NCBI RefSeq assembly: GCF_051175565.1
Contig: NZ_CP195105.1
Coordinates: 248,001 to 312,000 of the forward strand
DNA from: Daejeonia sp002484105
GTDB lineage: Bacteria; Bacteroidota; Bacteroidia; Flavobacteriales; Weeksellaceae
Direction of reading: 5' to 3'
DNA: 64,000 nt
Below the pieces are notes generated by a model. The model saw only the letters and a program-made list of their open reading frames with translations, did no database searches and was not told the origin of the DNA. The translations under genes were made by a program, and so were the position numbers. Below, piece by piece: positions 27,273 to 35,227 of the stretch. Within the stretch, counting starts at the first letter, position 1, and the number at the start of each line of letters is the position of its first letter.

Positions 27273-27734
27273 ATGTTAGCCATTGGAACAACCGCGCCAG
27301 AATTTGAGCTGTATGCAACACCTGACCAGAAAGTAAAACTGAGTGAATTAAAAGGTAAAAAAGTTATTCTGGCTTTTTATCCCGCAGATTGGAGTCCAGT
27401 TTGCTCGGACGAACTCACCATCTACAATGAAGCTTTAAAACTTTTCGAAAAATACAATGCACAACTGATCGGAATTTCAGTGGATAGCAAATGGAGCCAT
27501 ACGGCCTTTTCGGAACAGCATCATTTCCATTTTCCTTTACTGGCCGACTTTGAACCGAAAGGAGCGGTGGCTCAATTGTACGAATCGTATGATGCCGAAA
27601 ATGGCGTTTGCAAACGTTCCATTTATCTGATTGATGAAAAAGGAATAATCCGTTGGAATTACCTTTCCCCAGTAGGAATCAACCCTGGTGCCGACGGAAT
27701 TTTAGACGCATTGGATACACTTGACAAACATTAA
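27273..27734 (+). CDS. Peroxiredoxin (AhpE/Bcp-like)
   Basis: 153 residues, cytoplasmic. Thioredoxin-fold peroxidase. Peroxidatic cysteine C49 lies in FYPADWSPVCSDEL (family pattern PxxxTPVCxxE, here with S for T), and a second cysteine near residue 111 (ENGVCKRSIYLID) might act as resolving or be buried. It reduces hydrogen or organic peroxides using a thiol donor. A DsbA-like thiol protein starts three bases after its stop and is the obvious candidate partner, a pairing suggested by position only. Confidence 0.9.
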   Translation: MLAIGTTAPEFELYATPDQKVKLSELKGKKVILAFYPADWSPVCSDELTIYNEALKLFEKYNAQLIGISVDSKWSHTAFSEQHHFHFPLLADFEPKGAVAQLYESYDAENGVCKRSIYLIDEKGIIRWNYLSPVGINPGADGILDALDTLDKH

Positions 27735-27737
27735 ATC

Positions 27738-28262
27738 ATGAGCACACTACATCCTTCTGTAAACAAAAATGATCATTTCCTGGGCGATCCTGAAAAAGCG
27801 AAAGTCGTCCTGACCGAATATGGCGACTATCAATGTCCAAGTTGTGGAGAAGCCTACCCGATTGTAAAAAATCTGCAGGAATATTTCGGAGAAGATTTGC
27901 TTTTTGTATTCCGGAATTTTCCTTTAACAGAAATTCATCCAAATGCTTTTCATGCAGCGCTTGCGGCAGAAGCTGCCGGAAAACAGAACAAATTCTGGGA
28001 AATGCACGATATTCTGTACGAAAACCAAAGCCGCCTTGATTTGGAAGCTCTGGAATATTACGCAGAAGAAATTGGTCTGAATATCAATGCATTTAGACGG
28101 TATCTCCGAAGCAAAACCCTTCAGGATAAGGTGGAAAACGATATCGAATCCGGATTAAGAAGCGGTGTAAACGGAACACCTTCATTTTACATCAACAACG
28201 AGAAATACAATGAAGATTGGAGTGAAGACTTTCTGAAACAAGTGCTGCAGCAATACATATAA
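27738..28262 (+). CDS. DsbA family thiol oxidoreductase, cytoplasmic
   Basis: 174 residues, no signal peptide. Thioredoxin fold with active site C33-P-S-C36 in YGDYQCPSCGEAY, an inserted helical domain (FHAALAAEAAGKQNKFWEMH), and the cis-proline loop VNGTPSFYIN near residue 153. It resembles the DsbA-like domains (DSBA/NhaA C-terminal type) found in Bacteroidota. Lack of an export signal and coupling to the peroxiredoxin gene point to a cytosolic reducing role rather than periplasmic disulfide formation. Confidence 0.88.
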   Translation: MSTLHPSVNKNDHFLGDPEKAKVVLTEYGDYQCPSCGEAYPIVKNLQEYFGEDLLFVFRNFPLTEIHPNAFHAALAAEAAGKQNKFWEMHDILYENQSRLDLEALEYYAEEIGLNINAFRRYLRSKTLQDKVENDIESGLRSGVNGTPSFYINNEKYNEDWSEDFLKQVLQQYI

Positions 28263-28285
28263 AACGATTTCAACTTATATTACCG

Positions 28286-28308
28286 TCCGGATTTTATGTC
28301 CGGATTTT
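28286..28308 (+). terminator. Intrinsic terminator after the peroxiredoxin/DsbA pair
   Basis: Two copies of the self-complementary TCCGGA pair around the seven-base loop TTTTATG and are followed by TTTT. Short stem, hence moderate strength. Confidence 0.6.
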
Positions 28309-28420
28309 CATCACAGTTTATTGTTAACGTCAATTAAAAGAAGATTTATCATTCAAAAAATTCACTGAATTTCCTAATAAAAATCATTCCTGTTTCAAAA
28401 AAAATCCGTAATCGCTTGCA

Positions 28421-28437
28421 TAACTTTACATAAGTTA
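28421..28437 (+). promoter_or_regulatory. Perfect dyad upstream of pflB (TAACTT-N5-AAGTTA)
   Basis: TAACTTTACATAAGTTA is a 6-bp perfect inverted repeat with a 5-bp spacer, 48 bases before the pflB ATG. Size and spacing fit a dimeric regulator of the CRP/FNR kind, which often controls pfl genes. The left half, TAACTTTA, also resembles a -7 promoter element, so it could be promoter, operator or both. The 28263-28484 gap shows nothing else clear beyond the terminator. Confidence 0.45.
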
Positions 28438-28484
28438 ATCACAACAAATCCTATTTCCTTAACCTCTAACAAAAAACCGAAATT

Positions 28485-30710
28485 ATGGAAGCGAGCATGA
28501 GTTTCAAACCGGGTGTCTGGCAGGACGAAATCAATGTCAGCGATTTTATCCGCAGCAATTATACAGAATATACCGGCGACGAAAAATTTCTGTCACCCCC
28601 AACCGAAGCCACCGGCGAACTCTGGTTGCAGCTGACCGGAATGTTCCGTACAGAACGCGAAAACGGTATTTATGACGCCGAAACCAAAAAACCTTCACAA
28701 ATTGATGCTTATGGAGAAGGCTATATTGATTTTGATCTTGAAAAAATCGTAGGGCTGCAGACTGACAAACCTCTGAAAAGAGCCATTTTCCCCAATGGTG
28801 GCATCCGTATGGTGGAAGAAGGTTTAAAAGCCTATGGTTATGAGCTGGATCCGGCCACCAAAGAAATCTATACCCGATACAGAACCACACACAACGAAGG
28901 TGTTTTCTCTGCCTACACCTCCGAAATGAGGAAAGCAAGAAATTCCGGAATTATTACCGGACTTCCTGACGCCTATGGCCGGGGAAGAATTATTGGAGAC
29001 TACCGCCGTGTTCCGCTTTATGGTGTGGACAAACTGATAAGGGAACGCGAAGAATATTTTGAAAATATGGATTGCGGTACCATGGACGAAGATACCATCC
29101 GTCTGCGGGAGGAAATTACCCTGCAGATCAAGGCACTGAAGGCATTGAAAAAAATGGCAGAATCCTATGGCTATGACATATCCAAGCCGGCAACTACAGC
29201 ACGCCAGGCCATACAGTGGCTGTATTTCGCCTATCTGGCCGCCACAAAAGACCAGAATGGTGCCGCCATGTCCATTGGAAGAGTGTCCACTTTTCTGGAT
29301 ATCTACATCGAACGGGATCTGAAACGCGGATTGATTACCGAAGAAGAAGCCCAGGAACTCATCGACCATTTTGTGATGAAACTCCGCATTATACGATTTC
29401 TGAGAACTCCGGAATACGACGCTCTGTTCTCCGGTGATCCGGTTTGGGTGACAGAATCTCTGGGCGGCATCAACTCCAAAGGAGGTTCCTACGTTACAAA
29501 GACCTGCTACAGAATGCTGCATACACTGTATAATCTCGGGCCGTCACCAGAACCCAACCTGACCATTCTGTGGAGTGAAAAACTCCCGGAAAACTGGAAA
29601 AAATTCTGCGCAAAGGTTTCCATCGACACCTCTTCCCTACAATATGAAAACGATGATCTGATGCGCGACAGTTTTGACGACGACTACGGAATTGCATGCT
29701 GCGTTTCTCCGATGAGGCTCGGCAAACAGATGCAGTATTTCGGTGCCCGCGCCAATCTGCCGAAAGCTCTTTTATACGCGATCAACGGTGGTATAGACGA
29801 AATTTCAAAAAAACAGATTACACCGCCAATGCCAAAAGTCACCGGAGATTATCTTGATTTTGATGATGTATGGGAAAAATTTGACAAAATGATGGACTGG
29901 CTGGCAAAAACATATATTCAGACTCTGAACATCATCCATTTCATGCACGACAAATATTCTTATGAAGCCTACGAAATGGCGCTGCACGATGTGAATGTTA
30001 TCCGTACACAAGCCTGTGGCATCGCAGGAATCTCCATCGTAGCCGATTCCTTCGCTGCCATGAAATACGGAAAAGTACGAATAATCCGTGATGAAAACGG
30101 TATTGCAACAGACTATAAAGTAGAAGAACCCTACGTACCTTTCGGAAACAATGATGACAATACAGACCGCTTCGCTGCAGAAATTGTGGAACGCTTTATG
30201 AATAAAGTTCGCGCACAGAAAACCTACCGCAATGCCATCCCGACACAATCTGTACTCACCATCACATCCAATGTGGTATATGGCAAAAAAACAGGAAGTA
30301 CGCCGGACGGAAGAAAATCTGGCGAGCCTTATGGCCCGGGCGCCAATCCAATGCATGGACGTGATACACGGGGTGCCGTAGCATCGCTTTCGTCAGTAGC
30401 CAAACTTCCTTTTGAACATGCCAAAGACGGAATCTCCTACACGTTTGCCATCACTCCGGAAACACTGGGGAAAACCATGAGAGAAAAACAGGAAAACCTA
30501 ATCGGCCTTCTGGACGGATATTTCAACCAGAACGGACATCATCTCAACGTCAATGTTTTCAACCGTGCCTTACTGGAAGACGCTATGAAACATCCTGAAA
30601 ACTATCCGCAACTCACCATTCGGGTTTCCGGATATGCCGTCAATTTCATCAAACTGACACCCGAGCAACAAATGGATGTCATCAACAGAACCATAACGGA
30701 AAGTTTTTAA
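28485..30710 (+). CDS. pflB: Formate acetyltransferase (pyruvate formate-lyase)
   Basis: 741 residues. Glycyl-radical enzyme turning pyruvate and CoA into acetyl-CoA and formate without oxygen. The active-site cysteine pair is C405-C406 (IACCVSPM), and the radical glycine is G716 in IRVSGYAVNF. The start is typical: SFKPGVWQDEINVSDFIRSN; an ATG four codons in (28497) is an alternative. Complete and long enough to be active. The activase gene follows 54 bases later behind a hairpin. The enzyme is destroyed by oxygen, so it implies an anaerobic or microaerobic phase of life. Confidence 0.97.
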   Translation: MEASMSFKPGVWQDEINVSDFIRSNYTEYTGDEKFLSPPTEATGELWLQLTGMFRTERENGIYDAETKKPSQIDAYGEGYIDFDLEKIVGLQTDKPLKRAIFPNGGIRMVEEGLKAYGYELDPATKEIYTRYRTTHNEGVFSAYTSEMRKARNSGIITGLPDAYGRGRIIGDYRRVPLYGVDKLIREREEYFENMDCGTMDEDTIRLREEITLQIKALKALKKMAESYGYDISKPATTARQAIQWLYFAYLAATKDQNGAAMSIGRVSTFLDIYIERDLKRGLITEEEAQELIDHFVMKLRIIRFLRTPEYDALFSGDPVWVTESLGGINSKGGSYVTKTCYRMLHTLYNLGPSPEPNLTILWSEKLPENWKKFCAKVSIDTSSLQYENDDLMRDSFDDDYGIACCVSPMRLGKQMQYFGARANLPKALLYAINGGIDEISKKQITPPMPKVTGDYLDFDDVWEKFDKMMDWLAKTYIQTLNIIHFMHDKYSYEAYEMALHDVNVIRTQACGIAGISIVADSFAAMKYGKVRIIRDENGIATDYKVEEPYVPFGNNDDNTDRFAAEIVERFMNKVRAQKTYRNAIPTQSVLTITSNVVYGKKTGSTPDGRKSGEPYGPGANPMHGRDTRGAVASLSSVAKLPFEHAKDGISYTFAITPETLGKTMREKQENLIGLLDGYFNQNGHHLNVNVFNRALLEDAMKHPENYPQLTIRVSGYAVNFIKLTPEQQMDVINRTITESF

Positions 30711-30723
30711 ATATTCACCTCAG

Positions 30724-30753
30724 AAGAAAGTCAGGAAAACCCTGGCTTTCTTT
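30724..30753 (+). terminator. Hairpin between pflB and pflA (terminator or attenuator)
   Basis: AAGAAAGTCAGG pairs with CCTGGCTTTCTT (one G-U pair) around a five-base loop and is followed by a short T run. It ends 11 bases before the pflA ATG. It probably lowers expression of the activase relative to the lyase, though it may also mask the pflA start. Confidence 0.7.
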
Positions 30754-30764
30754 ATCCTGAACGC

Positions 30765-31499
30765 ATGACTTACGGCTACATCAATTCATTTGAAACCTTC
30801 GGAACCAAGGACGGCCCAGGCATCCGGTTTGTGTATTTCCTTCAGGGATGCAACCTGCGCTGTCTGTACTGTCACAACGCCGATACCTGGCACAAAGGAA
30901 AGACAACGAAGATGAATGCAGAAGAAGCCTTCCACGAGATTGAAAAAGTAAGAGGTTTCATCAGAACCGGAGGCGTCACAGTTTCGGGAGGCGAGCCCCT
31001 TTTGCAGTCCAAGTTTGTCCTGGAACTTTTCCGGAAATGCAAAGCAAACGGCATCCATACCTGTGTGGACACTTCGGGAAACGTCATGAACAGTACAGTA
31101 AAAGAAGTTCTGCAACTCACCGACCTTGTCCTTCTGGATCTGAAGCACATAGTACCAGAAAAATACCGCCTGCTGACCGGTGCCGAACTCCAGCCAACAA
31201 AGGATTTCCTGCATTATCTGGCATTAATTGGCAAACCGGTATGGATTCGTTATGTACTCGTAAACGGCTATACAGACCATGAAAAAGATCTGCATCAATG
31301 GGCAGCATTTGTCGCCCGTTTTCCGAATGTTCAGCGAGTGGATGTCCTGCCATTCCACCAGATGGGAGCACACAAATGGGAAAACTGCGGCAAGGAATAT
31401 ACCTTGAAAAATACACCTGCAACCACCCGTGAAGAAGTGCAGAAAGCAGAAGCCATCTTCAAACAATATCTTACTACGGTCGCAGAGAGCAGTACATAA
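30765..31499 (+). CDS. pflA: Pyruvate formate-lyase activating enzyme (radical SAM)
   Basis: 244 residues. Installs the glycyl radical on PflB using S-adenosylmethionine and a 4Fe-4S cluster. The cluster motif CxxxCxxC is C29, C33 and C36 in LQGCNLRCLYCHNADTW. The SAM motif is GGVTVSGGEPLLQ near residue 76. The start TYGYINSFETFGTKDGPGIR is the family hallmark. It is the second gene of the pfl locus, separated from pflB by a hairpin. Confidence 0.96.
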   Translation: MTYGYINSFETFGTKDGPGIRFVYFLQGCNLRCLYCHNADTWHKGKTTKMNAEEAFHEIEKVRGFIRTGGVTVSGGEPLLQSKFVLELFRKCKANGIHTCVDTSGNVMNSTVKEVLQLTDLVLLDLKHIVPEKYRLLTGAELQPTKDFLHYLALIGKPVWIRYVLVNGYTDHEKDLHQWAAFVARFPNVQRVDVLPFHQMGAHKWENCGKEYTLKNTPATTREEVQKAEAIFKQYLTTVAESST

Positions 31500-31513
31500 C
31501 AGACGAAAGCGAT

Positions 31514-32599
31514 TTATCCTAAATCTTCTTCTCCTTTCAGTTTTTCTGCGTTTTCCGCCATGATGACGGCATCGATCATTTCCTGGATATCTCCGTTCAT
31601 ATAGGAATCCAGATTATAAATGGATTTGTTGATACGGTGATCGGTAACACGTCCCTGCGGATAATTATAGGTTTTGATTTTGGCAGAACGGTCGCCAGTA
31701 GACACCATAGTCTTGCGTTGTGCCGCAATATCCCCCATGACTTCCTGAAGTTTCATGTCATAAAGTTTTGCACGCAGCATTTCCATGGCAATTTCGCGGT
31801 TGCCAAGCTGGGTTCTGGCCTGCTGGCTCACAATTACAATCCCCGAAGGTTTGTGGGTAAGCTGCACTTTGGTTTCCACTTTATTGACGTTCTGTCCTCC
31901 TGCACCCCCCGAACGTGAAGTTTGCATTTCGATATCGGCAGGATTGATTTCCACATCCACTTCTTCCGCTTCCGGGAGCACGGCGACTGTAATTGCAGAA
32001 GTATGAACCCTTCCCTGAGATTCCGTCTCGGGAACACGCTGCACACGGTGAACCCCTGACTCGAATTTCATAATTCCATATACGCCTTCTCCTTCCACTT
32101 TCATTACCAATTCTTTATAACCTTTTGAAGCTTCGTTGGCATCGGTAACTTCAAATTTCCACCCTTTATTCTTGAAATACATGGTGTACATACGGTAAAT
32201 ATCTTCCACGAAAATAGCGGCTTCATCACCACCGGTTCCGGCGCGGAGTTCCACGATGGCGTTTTTATCATCGGCAGGATCTTTGGGGATCAGAAGGTAT
32301 TTCAGTTCCTCTTCCAAAGCGGGAATTTTCTCAAGAGCTTCGGTTTTTTCGATTTTTGCAAGTTCTACAAACTCCTTGTCAGAGCCGTCAGCAATAATTT
32401 CATCCGATTCTTCAATGGTATCAAGGGCTTTTTTGTACTCATCGAAAACCTTCACTATTTTCCCGAGGTCGCTGTATTCTTTGTTCAGTTTAGAATATTT
32501 CTTCTGATCCGAAATCACATCCGGCTGAATGATAAGGTCTGCAACTTCGTTATAACGCTGTTTGATGGCTTCCAGTTTTGGAACTAAAGACTTGGACAT
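31514..32599 (-). CDS. prfA: Peptide chain release factor 1
   Basis: 361 residues from the ATG at 32597-32599 (MSKSLVPKLEAIKQRYNEVA); a longer frame from 32641 is unlikely. Ends translation at UAA and UAG. The peptidyl-hydrolysis loop SGGAGGQNVNK carries GGQ, and the stop-codon reading stretch is RVPETESQGRVHTSAITVAV with a PET version of the PxT tripeptide, which I regard as ordinary for this group. It converges with pflA, 14 bases away. Confidence 0.96.
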   Translation of the reverse strand: MSKSLVPKLEAIKQRYNEVADLIIQPDVISDQKKYSKLNKEYSDLGKIVKVFDEYKKALDTIEESDEIIADGSDKEFVELAKIEKTEALEKIPALEEELKYLLIPKDPADDKNAIVELRAGTGGDEAAIFVEDIYRMYTMYFKNKGWKFEVTDANEASKGYKELVMKVEGEGVYGIMKFESGVHRVQRVPETESQGRVHTSAITVAVLPEAEEVDVEINPADIEMQTSRSGGAGGQNVNKVETKVQLTHKPSGIVIVSQQARTQLGNREIAMEMLRAKLYDMKLQEVMGDIAAQRKTMVSTGDRSAKIKTYNYPQGRVTDHRINKSIYNLDSYMNGDIQEMIDAVIMAENAEKLKGEEDLG

Positions 32600-32693
32600 G
32601 AGACAATTTTTGTGCGTGCAAAGATACGGATTTAGAGTCAAGAACCAATAACTGCAACATCAGGACTCAGGATGAACCTCCAAAGGCCATCAA

Positions 32694-32727
32694 AAAAATC
32701 TGCCTTCGTAAAGACAGATTTTATTAC
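32694..32727 (-). terminator. Intrinsic terminator after the 32790-33062 gene
   Basis: AAATCTGCCTT and AAGACAGATTT pair with one mismatch around a short loop, with A and T runs outside. It lies beyond the 3' end of the minus-strand small membrane gene. Confidence 0.75.
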
Positions 32728-32789
32728 ATATATGGTTTTGCTTTGATATCACCTGCTTCAGATTCAGGGAAGCAGACGATGACATCACA

Positions 32790-33062
32790 TTAATGATGAC
32801 CTTCGTGAATAAAAGGACCAGCGCCTTTCGGATGAGTATAAATCACTTCCACACCATCCTGTTCGTAGAGTTTTTTTCTTCTGATATCTTCAGGGTCAAA
32901 CGGTTTTGATTTTCCGAAATACTCCCAAAGCCCTTCTGTAAGCCACATTGGAACCACGATGGTTGCAAACATGAAGATGCACCAAAATCCAACCAGGAAC
33001 ATGATAAAGAAATAGACAGTCCACAGAAACTGATAAAACGGCCAGAATGCTGATAAAATCAT
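32790..33062 (-). CDS. Small membrane protein, unknown family
   Basis: 90 residues. The N-terminal half is very hydrophobic, with one long or two short membrane helices (residues ~5-42, rich in Phe and Trp). The C-terminal half is soluble with KPFDPEDIRRKKLYEQDGVE and ends in GAGPFIHEGHH. The terminal histidine cluster could bind metal. I do not recognise the family. It has its own terminator and a 79-base spacer to the class I fumarase gene upstream. Confidence 0.75.
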   Translation of the reverse strand: MILSAFWPFYQFLWTVYFFIMFLVGFWCIFMFATIVVPMWLTEGLWEYFGKSKPFDPEDIRRKKLYEQDGVEVIYTHPKGAGPFIHEGHH

Positions 33063-33141
33063 ATCTAATTATATTTTACGCAAAAATAGAACAATTTTTT
33101 ATTCTCAACAAAAGATTGGCTGTAATTTTTAACAATTCCGG

Positions 33142-34749
33142 TTAATGCGCAATGGAAGCAAAAAAGTCATTTCCTTTGTCGTCAGCAATTATAAATGCCG
33201 GGAAATCTACTACTTCTATTTTACGCACGGCTTCCATCCCCAGTTCCGGAAAATCAACGACCTCAACAGATTTGATATTGTCTTTTGCCAGAATTGCCGC
33301 AGGGCCACCGATAGATCCGAGATAGAAGCCACCGTGTTTTTTGCAGGCATCCGTTACTTCCTTGCTTCGGTTTCCTTTGGCAAGCATAATCATACTGCCA
33401 CCATGTTCCTGGAACACATCCACATACGGATCCATCCTTCCGGCTGTTGTAGGTCCAAAGCTTCCAGACGGCATTCCTTCCGGTGTTTTTGCCGGGCCGG
33501 CATAATAAACCGGGTGGTTTTTGAAATATTCCGGCATTGGTTTCCCGGCATCAAGCAGTTCTTTGATTTTTGCATGGGCGATATCGCGGGCGACAATCAA
33601 TGTACCGTTCAGTTTCAGACGGGTTTTGATGGGGTATTTCGAAAGCTCGGCCAGCACTTCCGGCATCGGGCGGTTCAGGTTAATTTCAACAGCTTTTTCG
33701 AGGTGGGGCGGCGTATCCGGCAGAAATCTTTTCGGATTGGTTTCCAGCTGCTCCAGAAAGATACCGTCTTTGGAGATTTTGGCTTTGATATTTCGGTCAG
33801 CCGAACATGAAACCCCCATTCCGACAGGACAGGACGCAGCATGACGTGGCAAGCGGATCACGCGGACATCGTGGGTTAAATATTTCCCGCCAAACTGTGC
33901 CCCGATATGGCTTTCCTGACAGATTTGCTGCACTCTTTTTTCCCATTCCAGATCACGGAAAGCGCGTCCTCCTTCATTTCCGTCCGTCGGGAGATGATCG
34001 TAATATCCGGCACTTGCTTTTTTTACCGCTGCAAGATTTGCTTCTGCAGAAGTACCGCCAATTACCAGCGCAAGGTGATACGGTGGGCAGGCGGCAGTGC
34101 CGAGATCCATAATTTTTTCTTTAACAAAAGCCTCCAGATTTTGTTCATTAAGCAGGGATTTTGTTTTCTGGTAAAGGAACGTTTTGTTGGCAGAGCCTCC
34201 TCCTTTTGCGAGAAACAAAAATTTGTAGTAATCACCGGGTTCTGCATAGATATCAATCTGAGCCGGAAGGTTGCATCCGGAATTTTTTTCTTCAAACATG
34301 GTGAGTGGCACTACCTGAGAATAGCGCAGGTTGCGTTTCTGATAGGTATTATAGATTCCTTTACTGATCCATTCTGCATCATTAACACCAGTAAAAACAT
34401 TTTCACCTTTTTTGGCCACGCAGATTGCCGTCCCGGTATCCTGACATGAAGGCAAAGCACCCTCTACTGCAACAGCAGCATTCTGCAAAAGATTATAGGC
34501 TACAAACCGGTCGTTGTCGGTAGCTTCAGGATCATCAATAATATTGCGGAGTTTCTGCAGATGTGCAGATCTCAGCATAAAGGAAACATCCGCAAGTGCC
34601 TGCTCTGCAAGCAACTCGAGCCCCTGTGGATCAATTTTCAGTATTTCGCGGTCTCCACAGTGTTCTGTATGTACGAAATCGGAAGTAAGTTTGCGGTATT
34701 GAGTATCGTCTTTGAGAATAGGAAAAGGTTCCTGATAAGAGAATTCCAT
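33142..34749 (-). CDS. fumA: Fumarate hydratase class I (Fe-S, FumA/FumB type)
   Basis: 535 residues from the ATG at 34747-34749; the frame from 34794 adds residues not seen in the family. Interconverts fumarate and malate with an oxygen-sensitive 4Fe-4S cluster. Candidate cluster ligands are C102 (PSCQDTGTA), C221 (TAACPPYH) and C315 (GVSCSADRN). Their spacing, 119 and 94, equals that of the structurally known Leishmania enzyme (133, 252, 346). The C-terminal beta domain has PSGSFGPTTAGRMD near residue 430. It is divergent from fumC across a 478-base gap. Confidence 0.96.
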   Translation of the reverse strand: MEFSYQEPFPILKDDTQYRKLTSDFVHTEHCGDREILKIDPQGLELLAEQALADVSFMLRSAHLQKLRNIIDDPEATDNDRFVAYNLLQNAAVAVEGALPSCQDTGTAICVAKKGENVFTGVNDAEWISKGIYNTYQKRNLRYSQVVPLTMFEEKNSGCNLPAQIDIYAEPGDYYKFLFLAKGGGSANKTFLYQKTKSLLNEQNLEAFVKEKIMDLGTAACPPYHLALVIGGTSAEANLAAVKKASAGYYDHLPTDGNEGGRAFRDLEWEKRVQQICQESHIGAQFGGKYLTHDVRVIRLPRHAASCPVGMGVSCSADRNIKAKISKDGIFLEQLETNPKRFLPDTPPHLEKAVEINLNRPMPEVLAELSKYPIKTRLKLNGTLIVARDIAHAKIKELLDAGKPMPEYFKNHPVYYAGPAKTPEGMPSGSFGPTTAGRMDPYVDVFQEHGGSMIMLAKGNRSKEVTDACKKHGGFYLGSIGGPAAILAKDNIKSVEVVDFPELGMEAVRKIEVVDFPAFIIADDKGNDFFASIAH

Positions 34750-35227
34750 TATATTGATGATTTTAAGCGGCGTAAAATTACGGAAGTTTCGCAACGGGTA
34801 TGGTTATAAAAATCATGTTTGCGTTATTTGGATACAGTCTAAAAAAACAATTGCCTACCAATCCAAAATACACCGAAAACAAACCCTAAGAAAAAAAATG
34901 TTTGCCGGACGAACACTTTCTCTTAAAACAGTCCGTCAGAAATCTATTGCAACCAAAACCCGGACATCATCATTAGAAGATCATCGTTGATCAATGGTGA
35001 CCTTCAAAAATGAAAAAGAACATCAACAACCTATAATAAATTGATTTTAAATATTTTACATAACATCTGATGTATTTACACTAAAACAGGATATATTGAA
35101 CATCAGAAATTTTCAGAAATTTGACTTTCGTAATCAGATTATTTCAGGATAAAACGGATGAGAATTATCCATTATATTTTTTATTTATAATGATTTTAAA
35201 TAACTTTAACCATTAAATTTTTTTAAA
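34750..35227. other. Divergent regulatory region between the two fumarase genes
   Basis: 478 bases, AT-rich. It holds the palindrome ACATCTGATGT (35063-35073), a repeated TTCAGAAATTT-like pair near 35105-35121, and TAACTTTA at 35201-35208, the same octamer as in the dyad before pflB, 19 bases before the fumC start codon. A 78-codon open frame at 34754-34990 has no family features and is not called. No RNA gene seen. Confidence 0.5.

Noticed and set aside
31900..32060. PET in place of PAT in the RF1 stop-reading tripeptide, hinting at altered stop codon use
   Set aside because: Only the P and T are strictly fixed, and genes in the window end normally in TAA, TAG and TGA.
34754..34990. 78-codon open frame in the fumarase gap
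   Set aside because: Basic low-complexity peptide with no family pattern and no ribosome binding signal; the gap looks regulatory.
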